Assembly: GCA_035690485.1 (NCBI GenBank)
Contig: DASSKL010000071.1
Location: 1-64,000, forward strand
DNA: 64,000 bases
Direction: 5' to 3'
Origin: Mycobacteriales bacterium
Lineage (GTDB): Bacteria; Actinomycetota; Actinomycetes; JAFAQI01; DASSKL01
In this document: piece after piece, positions 28,112 to 36,638 of the stretch
Layout of the letters: each line of letters begins with the position of its first letter
How positions within the stretch are numbered: the stretch's first letter is position 1
The notes under the pieces: model-generated
Seen by the model: the letters and a program-made list of their open reading frames with translations, nothing else
Database searches by the model: none
Told to the model about the DNA's origin: nothing
Position numbers and translations under genes: made by a program

Positions 28112-29086
28112 ATGGACATCTCCTGTGCCTTCGCCACCTCGCTCGAGACGCCGCAGCACATCGCGCGCGCGGAGTCGCTCGGTTACAAGCGCGCCTGGTG
28201 CTACGACAGTCCGGGGCTCTACCCCGATGTCTGGATGATCCTGGCGAAGGCGGCCGAGATCACCGACCGGATCGCCCTCGGTCCCGGCGTACTCGTGCCG
28301 AGCAACCGGCACGTGATGACCAACGCCGCAGCCATCGCCACCCTGGAGGCGCTGGCGCCCGGGCGGGTCGTGGTCGCGGTCGGCTCCGGCTTCACCGGTC
28401 GGTTCGTGCTCGGCCAGAAGCCCGTGAAGTGGGCGGCGGTGCGGGCGTACGTCGAAGCGCTCCGGGCGCTCCTGCGCGGTGAGGACGTCGAGTGGGAGGG
28501 GGCCACGATCCGGATGATCCATCCGCAGGGCTTCGTCGCCGACCGGCCGGTCGACGTCCCGCTCATCATCGGCGCCGCCGGTCCGGTCGGTACCGAGGTC
28601 GCACGCGCCGTCGGTGACGGTGTCTTCGCCGCGGGGGCGACGGTGACCGGCTTCGACTGGGCCGCCGCGCTGACGTTCGGCACCGTGCTCGAGGACGGCG
28701 AGGACCCGGGCTCCGAGCGAGCCCTGCAAGCCGCCGGCCCGGCCGTCAGCGTGCTGTTCCACTTCCTCTACGAGCACAACCGGGATGCGCTGGCCGCGAT
28801 CCCCGGCGGCGCCGAGTGGGCCGCGATGATCGAGACGCTCGACCCGCGCACGCGCCACCTCGCCGTGCACGAGGACCACCTGGTCGCGCTCACCGAACGC
28901 GATCGTCCCTACGTCAGCGGCGAGGCCCTTCTCGCGCTGACGACCAGCGGCACCAGAGAGCAGGTGGCCGACAAACTCCGCGCGATGGCCGACTCCGGAG
29001 TCACCGAGGTGGCCTACCAACCCGCGGGCGCCGACATCGACCGTGAGCTCACCGCGTTCATGGATGCCGCTTCGCTGGTCTCCTAG
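28112..29086 (+). CDS. Luciferase-like (LLM class) oxidoreductase
   Basis: A 324-residue flavin/F420-type TIM barrel. Typical features are the SLGYKRAWCYDSPGLYPD start, ITDRIALGPGVLVPSNRHVM, and the VVVAVGSGFTGRFVLG loop. It differs from the other LLM protein in the window in sequence and subgroup. The substrate is unknown. A TAGCGT box six bases before the ATG suggests a leaderless start of its own. Confidence 0.85.
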   Translation: MDISCAFATSLETPQHIARAESLGYKRAWCYDSPGLYPDVWMILAKAAEITDRIALGPGVLVPSNRHVMTNAAAIATLEALAPGRVVVAVGSGFTGRFVLGQKPVKWAAVRAYVEALRALLRGEDVEWEGATIRMIHPQGFVADRPVDVPLIIGAAGPVGTEVARAVGDGVFAAGATVTGFDWAAALTFGTVLEDGEDPGSERALQAAGPAVSVLFHFLYEHNRDALAAIPGGAEWAAMIETLDPRTRHLAVHEDHLVALTERDRPYVSGEALLALTTSGTREQVADKLRAMADSGVTEVAYQPAGADIDRELTAFMDAASLVS

Positions 29087-29159
29087 CGCGCCGGCTCGAT
29101 AGGTCGTGACCCGTGAGTTCTCCTAGTGAAGGGCCACCCGCGGGTCTACTGTCGGCGCC

Positions 29160-29939
29160 GTGAGCGAAGCGCTTGACGCGACGGCGGAAGGACGACTGGC
29201 GGAAGCGGGTCGCCTGTTCACGTCGGACCTGTCCGTCCCCGAGTTCACCCTGCTCGAGCACACCGGCTTCGCGCCCGTCGAGTTCGTGATGGGGGTGTCC
29301 GTCTACCACGTCGGCTTCCAGCCGTCGCGCGGCATGGCCGCCGGTGAGTACCAGGTGCTCACGCAGGCGATGTACCAGGCGCGGATGAACGCCATCGCGC
29401 GTCTCGTCGCCGAGACCAAGAAGGTCAACGCGGACGGTGTCGTGGGCGTGCAGCTCGGCTACCGCGCGCACGGCCCGGAGTCGATCGAGTTCACCGCCAT
29501 CGGTACGGCGGTGCGCCGCAGCGACGGCCAGGGATCGGGCTACCGGCGGCCGAACGGTGAGCCGTTCACCTCGCACCTCGGCGTCAAGGAGTTCTTCCAG
29601 CTGCTGAACGTCGGCTGGTGCCCGGTGTCGTTCGTGCTCGGGACCTGCGTCTACCACATCGCCGTGCAGGGTCTGCTGCAGACGATGAAGCAGGTCGGTC
29701 GCAACACTGAGATGCCGCAGTGGACACAGGGTTTCTACGACGCCCGTGAACTCGCGATGTCGAGGCTGCAGTCGGAGGCCGAGCGGGACGGGGCTGAGGG
29801 CGTCGTCGGCGTCAACACCGAGACCAAGGAATGGGTCTGGGGCGGCCACACCCTCGAGTTCTACGTCTCCGGCACCGGCATCAGGCGGATCAGCGACCAG
29901 CGCGGCGAGCTGCCCGCCTTGGTCGTGCCCACCGGATGA
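29160..29939 (+). CDS. Tandem YbjQ/UPF0145 heavy-metal-binding-domain protein
   Basis: A 259-residue protein holding two copies of the YbjQ-type domain, one at about 25-120 (FTLLEHTGFAPVEFVMGVSVYHVG) and one at about 140-250 (FFQLLNVGWCPVSFVLGTCVYHIA). Most family members have a single copy of about 105 residues. The family is assigned as heavy-metal-binding by fold, but its role is not known. A TACTGT box seven bases before the GTG suggests a leaderless mRNA. The stop overlaps the next ATG (ATGA). Confidence 0.8.
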   Translation: MSEALDATAEGRLAEAGRLFTSDLSVPEFTLLEHTGFAPVEFVMGVSVYHVGFQPSRGMAAGEYQVLTQAMYQARMNAIARLVAETKKVNADGVVGVQLGYRAHGPESIEFTAIGTAVRRSDGQGSGYRRPNGEPFTSHLGVKEFFQLLNVGWCPVSFVLGTCVYHIAVQGLLQTMKQVGRNTEMPQWTQGFYDARELAMSRLQSEAERDGAEGVVGVNTETKEWVWGGHTLEFYVSGTGIRRISDQRGELPALVVPTG

Positions 29940-30328
29940 GCCGGGCGCAGCTGACCGCAGCCCTGCAGGCGGCCGCGCAGCACCCGGACGGTGGCGCCTG
30001 GGCGCTGCAGGCACTCGGCAACGTGCCGGGCTGCTCGTGGGCGCAGGCCGAGAAGTCCCTGTTCGGCCGCGAGAAGTCGCCGGCCGGTCTCACGGTCGGC
30101 GAGTGGAGGTTCGAGCCCACCGTCGTCTCCGGGCTGCCCGGTGTGCGGGTCGTCCATGCCGTCGGCGGGATCAGGCTTGCGGAGACGGAGGCAACGCTGG
30201 AGAGCTGCGCGCAGGAACTGGCGGGCGTCATCGCCGATCGGGTGCAGGCGCTGGGCACCGGCGCGCAGACCGAGCTCGCCGCGGTGACCGAGGGCCTCGC
30301 CCGCGCCGCCGAGGAAGTCGGCGGCTGA
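29936..30328 (+). CDS. Small soluble protein coupled to the tandem YbjQ gene, unknown
   Basis: A 130-residue acidic, helix-rich protein with no signal peptide and no family I recognise. The middle has a beta-like stretch (TVVSGLPGVRVVHAVGGIRL) and the C-terminus a long Ala/Glu-rich helix. Its ATG overlaps the stop of the YbjQ-type gene, so the products are probably made in step and may interact. Confidence 0.65.
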   Translation: MSRAQLTAALQAAAQHPDGGAWALQALGNVPGCSWAQAEKSLFGREKSPAGLTVGEWRFEPTVVSGLPGVRVVHAVGGIRLAETEATLESCAQELAGVIADRVQALGTGAQTELAAVTEGLARAAEEVGG

Positions 30329-30383
30329 CCGGTCGCAGCGTCCGATCAGACCGCAGATGGGCGGCAACGGAGCCGTCGGGGAG

Positions 30384-32450
30384 TCACGGGCCGGCGTAGA
30401 CGTCGACCCAGACGTGCGTGCCGTCGGGCAGCAGGACCCCGCGGGTCTGCTGGTCGGGTGCCGCCTGCGGTCGGCCGTCCAGGTCCATCCACTGCACGCC
30501 GGCGCTGCCGGGCGTGTAGGTGGTTGCGGTTCTCGCGTCGTACGACGTGGCGCCCGCGGTCGCGACGGTGACGCCCACCGCACCCCCGCCCGGAGCCGCT
30601 GTGAAGCCGCTGGTCGCCGGGCCGCAGCCGAGGAGGCCGTCGCCGGTCGGGTCGCTGTGCAGGGAACCGCCGGCGTAGACGTAACGCCCGCTGCGCACCT
30701 GGTCGTGCGGCGACCGCGGCAGCAGCGCGGTGAGCGCGTCGTCGACGACGTCGCCCTCCTGCCCGCTCGACGCCTCCGCGTCGTCGACGTGGTGGCAGCC
30801 GAACCGGTCGACGTCGTTGCCGTTGGGGTTGGACGGCGTCGGTGTGCCGACCTCGTTGTCGGCCGGGAAGATGTAGCCCGACAGGTCCTCGCCCAGGCCT
30901 TGCACGAAGCGCCAGCGCCCGCCGAGCTGGGCGAGCACCCAGCCGTGCACCGGCCCCGCCGTCGGGGCCGCCTCGCCGGACGCGCCGTGGAAGTCGTGCG
31001 CGTAGGTGAAGGGGAACAGCTCACCCGGTGCGGTCACGAACGAGCCGTCGCCGATCCGGAAGTAGCCCACGTCGGTGGCGATCTGGTTGCCCGCACCGCA
31101 GGCCGGCGGGATTCCGGTGCCGGTAGGGATGCCGTCGGTGTAGAGGATGCGGTAGTCGAAGACGCAGGCCGGGCCGGCGGCCAGGAACAGCAGGTTGGTC
31201 ACCGGCGCCTGGATCGTCTCGACGGCGTAGGAGATCTGGTCACTGCGCGACCAGGCCCCCTCGTCGAGCGCCCGCTCCGCCCAGCCGGCGACCCGCTCGC
31301 CGAGCGTCTTCGTGTAGGTGTCGTAGCCGCCCTCGTGCGGGACGGTCTCCGGCGGCCCCTGATAGATCGTGCGGCACCCGTCGAGCGAGGGGTCCTCGTG
31401 CTCGCCGACAGGGGTGCGGTCGAACGGGCCGCTGAGGATGCGTGGCATCTCGACGGAGCCGACCATGCCAGCCATCGACAGCACCGGCGAGTCGCCGTAG
31501 CGGGCCCGGATCGACGTGCGCAGGAAGTGCCACCAGTCGCCCGACACGTAGTGCTTGGTGCTGCTGGAGAACCCGAGGTCCTCGGCGTGGATGCCGTAGT
31601 TGACCAGCGTGGCGAACACGTTGTCGCCGTGGGCGGAGACCACCTGCATGGCACCGACGCTCTCGTCGGCGGTGAACGGATAGGACGACCAGCACGGCAT
31701 CAGGTCGTCGGCGAGCACGCGGCCGTAGCGCACCCGGGCCGGTTGCACGTCTGCCGCGGCCTTCTCGATGGCAGACGAGATGCGACCGACGAGGAACTCC
31801 ACGTAGAACGGGTCGACGCCGCTCGTCGTCTGGGTCGGTCCGGTGATGCCGATGGTGTCCGGTGCCGACTCGTCGTGGGTCGAGGACGGGAAGACGGCGT
31901 CGAGGCGCACGCCGTCGGCCGCCACCTTCGCCCGCACCTCGTCCCAGATCTCCTTGAAGACGCCCTCGTTGTCGGCGGTGACGATCGCGATTCGCTTGCT
32001 GCCGTTGGCGACGACGAGCGCGTCGGCCTCGAGCGGGTCGAGCGTCTTGCTGGCCAGGCGATCGCAGCAGTCGCCGCCGCCGAGGTAGATGCCGTCCCAG
32101 CGGCCGTCCGGCGGGCGCAGGCCACCCAGCGCGGTCGGCGTCGGGCAGTCGAGGAACGGCTCGCCGGCCACGCCGTTCGCCGGGTCGGGAGCGTCGTAGT
32201 GGCCGTTGCCGTTGAGGTCCTTGTAGGGCTCCTCCAGAGCGAACTGGCGTGGGCCGTCGTAGATCCCGGGAGTCCCGACCGGCCGGCAGTCGGCCGGGTC
32301 GGGCGCCGTACCCGCGGCGGGTGGCGTGATGTCGACGGATGCGGCGCCGGCGACCAGCCCGGCCTGCACCTGGCCGGCGTCTGCCGCGACGACGGTCAGG
32401 GGTGTCGCGGTCAGCACGAGCACCGCCGATGCGACGAGCACGCGTCGCAC
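30384..32450 (-). CDS. Secreted neutral-ceramidase-like hydrolase
   Basis: A 688-residue exported protein. A signal peptide (residues 1-24, ending VVAADA) leads into GLVAGAASVDITPPAAG, the hallmark N-terminus of the neutral/alkaline non-lysosomal ceramidase family. SSTHDESAPDT and VNYGIHAEDLG resemble its metal and nucleophile regions. Members cleave ceramide amides, but many bacterial relatives act on unknown esters or amides. The GTG follows a GGGAGG site and lies one base after the stop of the subtilase-like gene, so it is third in a run of secreted proteins. Family placement is moderate. Confidence 0.7.
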   Translation of the reverse strand: MRRVLVASAVLVLTATPLTVVAADAGQVQAGLVAGAASVDITPPAAGTAPDPADCRPVGTPGIYDGPRQFALEEPYKDLNGNGHYDAPDPANGVAGEPFLDCPTPTALGGLRPPDGRWDGIYLGGGDCCDRLASKTLDPLEADALVVANGSKRIAIVTADNEGVFKEIWDEVRAKVAADGVRLDAVFPSSTHDESAPDTIGITGPTQTTSGVDPFYVEFLVGRISSAIEKAAADVQPARVRYGRVLADDLMPCWSSYPFTADESVGAMQVVSAHGDNVFATLVNYGIHAEDLGFSSSTKHYVSGDWWHFLRTSIRARYGDSPVLSMAGMVGSVEMPRILSGPFDRTPVGEHEDPSLDGCRTIYQGPPETVPHEGGYDTYTKTLGERVAGWAERALDEGAWSRSDQISYAVETIQAPVTNLLFLAAGPACVFDYRILYTDGIPTGTGIPPACGAGNQIATDVGYFRIGDGSFVTAPGELFPFTYAHDFHGASGEAAPTAGPVHGWVLAQLGGRWRFVQGLGEDLSGYIFPADNEVGTPTPSNPNGNDVDRFGCHHVDDAEASSGQEGDVVDDALTALLPRSPHDQVRSGRYVYAGGSLHSDPTGDGLLGCGPATSGFTAAPGGGAVGVTVATAGATSYDARTATTYTPGSAGVQWMDLDGRPQAAPDQQTRGVLLPDGTHVWVDVYAGP

Positions 32451-32451
32451 G

Positions 32452-35400
32452 TCAGGCCTCCCGGCGTCGGCGGTGGCGGCGCCGCAGCAGCGCTGCCGCG
32501 AGAGCGAGCAGCGCGACGTCGACGGGCGCGAGGAGGGCCGCCAGGTTGCGTTTCGCACCCGAGCCCGTGGTCGCGGCAGCGGCAACGGTCCCGGCCGGCA
32601 GCGGTGTGGCGCCGGCGCCGGACGCCGGCGGCGACGCGGCCCGCACGGCGAACTGCACGGGGACGCCGCTGTGCACGTCGATCGGGAACGACAGGTTGCC
32701 CGCGGCATCCCGCTCGCTCACGGTCACCGTGCTGCCGCCGTCGGCGAGAGTGCCGAGGTCGATGTCCTGCGCCGTGCCCGCCGCTGCCGGCTTGGTCGGC
32801 AGCACGTGCGGGGTGCCGTCGACGGTCACGACGTACGCCGTGCCGGCCTGGCCCGCGCAGTAGCCGTTGTCGCCGCTCGCCGTCAGGTGCAGGACGTCGC
32901 CGCTCAGCGACACGTGCCGCAGTGCGCCGGGAGGTGTCGCGTCGGTGTCGTAGTCGCCGCTGTTGCGCAGGTCGTGCTGGAACTTCGGCCACTCGAGGTC
33001 GCCGCAGACCGAGCCCGTGGTGTGCCAGACGAAGAGGTTGCCCTCCCGGGTCGGGATCGCGACCTCGAGCCCGCCGTCGCCGAGCAGGTCACCGACGGCC
33101 GGTGTCTGGGTGACCCAGCCGCCCGTGAACTTCGGCCAGCCGGTCGGTGACGTGCCGCCGAGCTGGTAGGCGCGCAGGTCGTAGACGGCCGATCCCTGCA
33201 GCACCGACGCCCGGCCGCTGCCATCGATGTCGGCGATCGCCGGGGTGTCGAAGAACATCAGGTCGTTCATGCGCGCCGGGAAGCCGGGCTCGAAGGTGCC
33301 GGTCGTGGCGTCCCAGGCGTCGAGGTGGTCCTCGGCGCCGAGCTGCTGGTCGGGCAGCACGATGTCGAGCAGCCGCTTGAGGCCGGTCGCACCCATCGCG
33401 AACGACATCGGCGAGCTGGGCCCGGCCAGCCGGCCGAGCACCCCGCCGCCGAGCGACGCGATCGAGGGCCCGTCGGTCGCCCCGCTCTTGAACTCCGCCT
33501 GCTCCTCGGCCATGGTCAGGTAGTGGCCCTGGGGGTCGGTGCCGTAGGCGCTGGTGCCGTCGGGGTTCAGCAGGTAGGGCGGGCTGGCGATGGACGCGGT
33601 CGCGATCTGAGGCGTCGTCGAGTTGGGTAGCACGTGACCGACGACCGGTGAGCCGTTGGAGCCCGAGCCGACGTCGGGCAGCACCTCGGTTTCGACCATG
33701 CCGATCTTCACCGGCCACCCGGGCAGGTAGGCGTTGTCGCCGAGGCCGGCGACCGTCGGCTTGCCCGGGTGCGCCGTGCCGTCGGCCCAGAGCGCGTAGG
33801 TGCGGGTGTTGCCCCCGGCGATCGCACCGCTCTGCCCGATGAGGTCCGCGAGCGGGGTGCGCATGCCGTAGTTCGGCGTCTCGGCGTACTCCTCGTCGAC
33901 GTTGACGAGCACCTCGGGGCGGCCGTCGCCGTTGATGTCGGCGACCGTCGGCGTCGTGATGATCTGCCGGCCGTACTTCGGCGCCGCGTCGGGCTTGAAG
34001 TCGATCCGGTTGCTGACCGGGTCGACCGAGGCGACCTTGACCGGGTCGCGCAGCAGCACCGGCCAGCCGGCCACCGGGGTCCCGTCGTCGTGCCACGCGT
34101 AGACGTGCCCGTCCATCGCGCCGGCGACGATCTCCAGCCCCGGGTGGTGCGGGTCGAGGTCGCCGATCGAGGGCATCGACGCGAACGCCTTGTCGACCGT
34201 GTTGACGTGGTCGCGCGCGTGGTGCGCCACGTAGTGGTCGCAGATGGGGCCGATGCCGGTCTCGCAACCCGGATCGTGGGAGTACGCCGGATCTGTGTGC
34301 ACCGGGAAGCCGGGCAGTTCGTGACCGGTGTGGTCGAAGACGTGGAGGGTGCCCTCGACGTCGGTGACCGCCACCTCCGGGTAGCCGTCGTCGTTCAGGT
34401 CGGTCACGACCGGGCTGCCGAGCAGCAGCGGAGCGTGGACGTCGGCCGACACCGCTCCGGACGTGAAGGCGTTGTGCCCCTTGGTCGGCAACCAGTCGAG
34501 CGGGTCGGTCTGCGCCGGCCAGCCGGTGGCCTCCGTGCCGTCGGCCTTCAGGGCGTGGATGTAGCCGTTGCCGTCGCCGAACACCATCTCGGCCTTGCCG
34601 TCGCCGTCGACGTCGGCGAAGGCGACCGCGGTCATGTCGGCGTCGAGGTAGCGCGGGAAGCCGGGCAGCAGGTCGGGGTCGGCGTGCGCGAAGTACTCGC
34701 GCTGCTCGATCGCGTCGAGCCCGGACGACGGGTGCACGACGACCCGCACCCGGAACGCATCCTTCTCGGGCAGGTCCGGCGACGTCGGGTCGTCGAGAGG
34801 CGTGTAGGCCGGCGGTGCCGCGTCGACGAGCGCGCGGACCTTGGCCAGGTCGAGGGTGGCCAGCGTGCCCGTCCTCGGCGAGGACCCGTGCCCGGCGGCG
34901 ACCGTCGTCCACGTCTCGGACATCGGGAACGGCGGCGGCTGCACGCCCGGCGCGACCTGGACGCTGTAGTCGTAGGACGCCGCGCGCGGGGCGGCCACCG
35001 TGCCCACGACGTCGACGGTGCCGGTGGTGCCGAGGGGTGACCACCAGCGAGGCGACGTGATGTCGGCCTCCGCCGGCACCGTGCCCGCGGCGACGAGGTG
35101 CACGAGCTTGTCGGCGGAGATGCGGCCCCAGCCGGTCATCTGGTCCCAGCCCTTGGTCGTCACGTAGCGCACGGTGCCGGGCAGGGTCGTGGCGCGGTTG
35201 TCCGGCGGGCCGAACGGCGGCGCGGGGTCGGAGAAGTCGATGTCGTCGGCGGCCAGCCGGAACAGCTGCTTGGCCTCTTCGGCCGACAGTGGGCGACCGC
35301 TCGCGTCGGGCTTGATCAGCCCGTGCTGCACGGCGTTCTGCGCCGCGGAGTAGAGCAGCCCGGCCATGCCGGACGCCTGGCCGGTCGCATCGGAGGAGCA

Positions 35401-36597
35401 CGAGTTGGACTCCACCGACACCCATGTGTAGCCGCCGTAGTTGGTGCAGCCGTTGAACGCCAGGTAGGACTTGGGCGACTCCAGCGCGACCCCGCTCTGG
35501 TCGGCGTAGTGGGTCACCGAGTTGACGACCATCGTGTGGTTCAGGGCGGCCGGATAGTTGTGGTGGCCGGCCTCCTCGTCGGCCTCGCTGGCCACGACGA
35601 GCACGCCGTGCCGGTAGGCGTAGTCGACCGCCGTCTGCCCGAACGCCGTGTGGTTGATCGTGCCCAGCGCCTCCTGCACCACGTCGGCCCCGTTGTCGGT
35701 TGCGTAGACGACTGCGGCGGCGAACTTGTTGATGTCGGCGATGAACGAGTCGCCCACCCGCAGCGGCAGCACGCGACAGCTCGGGCACTCGCTGATCGAG
35801 GTGGCCGTCGCGGCGGCGCTCGAGTCCTGCGCCTCGCCGGTGCCGTGCCCGTAGGTCACGTCGTCGGCCGGGTCGTTGTCGTGCTGGTAGAAGTCCCAGC
35901 CGGCGATGTCGTTCTTGTAGCCGTTGTGGTCGTGGTCCTTGCCGTCGGAGAACGTGCGGATCAGGTCCTCGGGCGTGAGGTAGCCGCGGGTCTTCGACTC
36001 GGGCACGGCAGCGGCGATCCGGGGGTCGCCGTCGTAGTCGCTGACGCTGAACACGTGGTCGCCGTTGGTGTCGTAGACGCCGTGGCGGGCGCCGTACGTG
36101 TTGTCGCACGCGGCCGGGTCGTTGCCCTTGCAGGGGGGTGGCAGCTCGCCCCGGTTGAGCTCGACCTTGTCGACCAGGTTCGGGGTGTCCCACTCGATGC
36201 CGGAGTCGAGCACCGCGATCACGGTGTCGGGCCGGCCGGTCGTCACCTGCCACGCGCGGTTGGTGCCGGCCCCCTTGACGCCGTAGAGCTCCTGCGGATT
36301 GTTCTCGACGAGCGGGTCGTAGTCGCTGTCGCCCGGCTGCGGCGCGTAGTCGGTGAGCTTCTGCGAGTCCTTGCACTTGAAGCCCGGCGGCAGGTCGCTG
36401 CCGGCCGGGTGCTGCGTCGCCGGGTCGAGCGTCCCGGCGCAGCTGCCGTCGCGGATGTGCAGGGTGCTGTAGTCGCTGCTCGCCAGCGCCGGGTAGGTCG
36501 TGGCCGGCCCGGCCTCGGCCGTGGCCGGCGAGGCGAGCACGACGAGGGCGACTGCGGTGACGGCGGGCAGGGCGCGACGGCCCGGCAGCATGCGCAT
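32452..36597 (-). CDS. Subtilase-like secreted protein with FG-GAP repeats and C-terminal anchor
   Basis: A 1381-residue exported protein. A signal peptide (1-29) is followed by a subtilisin-like S8 domain (about 95-460) with Asp131 (VLDSGIEWD) and His251 (YGHGTGEAQ). The Ser region reads GQASGMAGL instead of GTSMAAP, and the oxyanion AAGN is replaced by an acidic ASEADEE, so activity is doubtful. From about 660 to 1230 there are at least five FG-GAP/VCBS-type repeats (DVDGDGKAEMVFG, DLNDDGYPEVAV, DINGDGRPEVLV) that bind Ca2+ and form a propeller. The C-terminus is a hydrophobic helix plus an Arg tail, an anchor or sorting signal. It is the second of three secreted genes. Confidence 0.8.
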   Translation of the reverse strand: MRMLPGRRALPAVTAVALVVLASPATAEAGPATTYPALASSDYSTLHIRDGSCAGTLDPATQHPAGSDLPPGFKCKDSQKLTDYAPQPGDSDYDPLVENNPQELYGVKGAGTNRAWQVTTGRPDTVIAVLDSGIEWDTPNLVDKVELNRGELPPPCKGNDPAACDNTYGARHGVYDTNGDHVFSVSDYDGDPRIAAAVPESKTRGYLTPEDLIRTFSDGKDHDHNGYKNDIAGWDFYQHDNDPADDVTYGHGTGEAQDSSAAATATSISECPSCRVLPLRVGDSFIADINKFAAAVVYATDNGADVVQEALGTINHTAFGQTAVDYAYRHGVLVVASEADEEAGHHNYPAALNHTMVVNSVTHYADQSGVALESPKSYLAFNGCTNYGGYTWVSVESNSCSSDATGQASGMAGLLYSAAQNAVQHGLIKPDASGRPLSAEEAKQLFRLAADDIDFSDPAPPFGPPDNRATTLPGTVRYVTTKGWDQMTGWGRISADKLVHLVAAGTVPAEADITSPRWWSPLGTTGTVDVVGTVAAPRAASYDYSVQVAPGVQPPPFPMSETWTTVAAGHGSSPRTGTLATLDLAKVRALVDAAPPAYTPLDDPTSPDLPEKDAFRVRVVVHPSSGLDAIEQREYFAHADPDLLPGFPRYLDADMTAVAFADVDGDGKAEMVFGDGNGYIHALKADGTEATGWPAQTDPLDWLPTKGHNAFTSGAVSADVHAPLLLGSPVVTDLNDDGYPEVAVTDVEGTLHVFDHTGHELPGFPVHTDPAYSHDPGCETGIGPICDHYVAHHARDHVNTVDKAFASMPSIGDLDPHHPGLEIVAGAMDGHVYAWHDDGTPVAGWPVLLRDPVKVASVDPVSNRIDFKPDAAPKYGRQIITTPTVADINGDGRPEVLVNVDEEYAETPNYGMRTPLADLIGQSGAIAGGNTRTYALWADGTAHPGKPTVAGLGDNAYLPGWPVKIGMVETEVLPDVGSGSNGSPVVGHVLPNSTTPQIATASIASPPYLLNPDGTSAYGTDPQGHYLTMAEEQAEFKSGATDGPSIASLGGGVLGRLAGPSSPMSFAMGATGLKRLLDIVLPDQQLGAEDHLDAWDATTGTFEPGFPARMNDLMFFDTPAIADIDGSGRASVLQGSAVYDLRAYQLGGTSPTGWPKFTGGWVTQTPAVGDLLGDGGLEVAIPTREGNLFVWHTTGSVCGDLEWPKFQHDLRNSGDYDTDATPPGALRHVSLSGDVLHLTASGDNGYCAGQAGTAYVVTVDGTPHVLPTKPAAAGTAQDIDLGTLADGGSTVTVSERDAAGNLSFPIDVHSGVPVQFAVRAASPPASGAGATPLPAGTVAAAATTGSGAKRNLAALLAPVDVALLALAAALLRRRHRRRREA

Positions 36598-36638
36598 GCG
36601 CGGCTCATTCGACGCCACCGGCGCGCGTCCCTGCCGGC

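Noticed and set aside
30357-33113. Plus-strand frame of 918 codons opposite the ceramidase-like gene
   Set aside because: No ribosome site or domain; it is rich in Val/Gly/Arg as expected from antisense codon bias.
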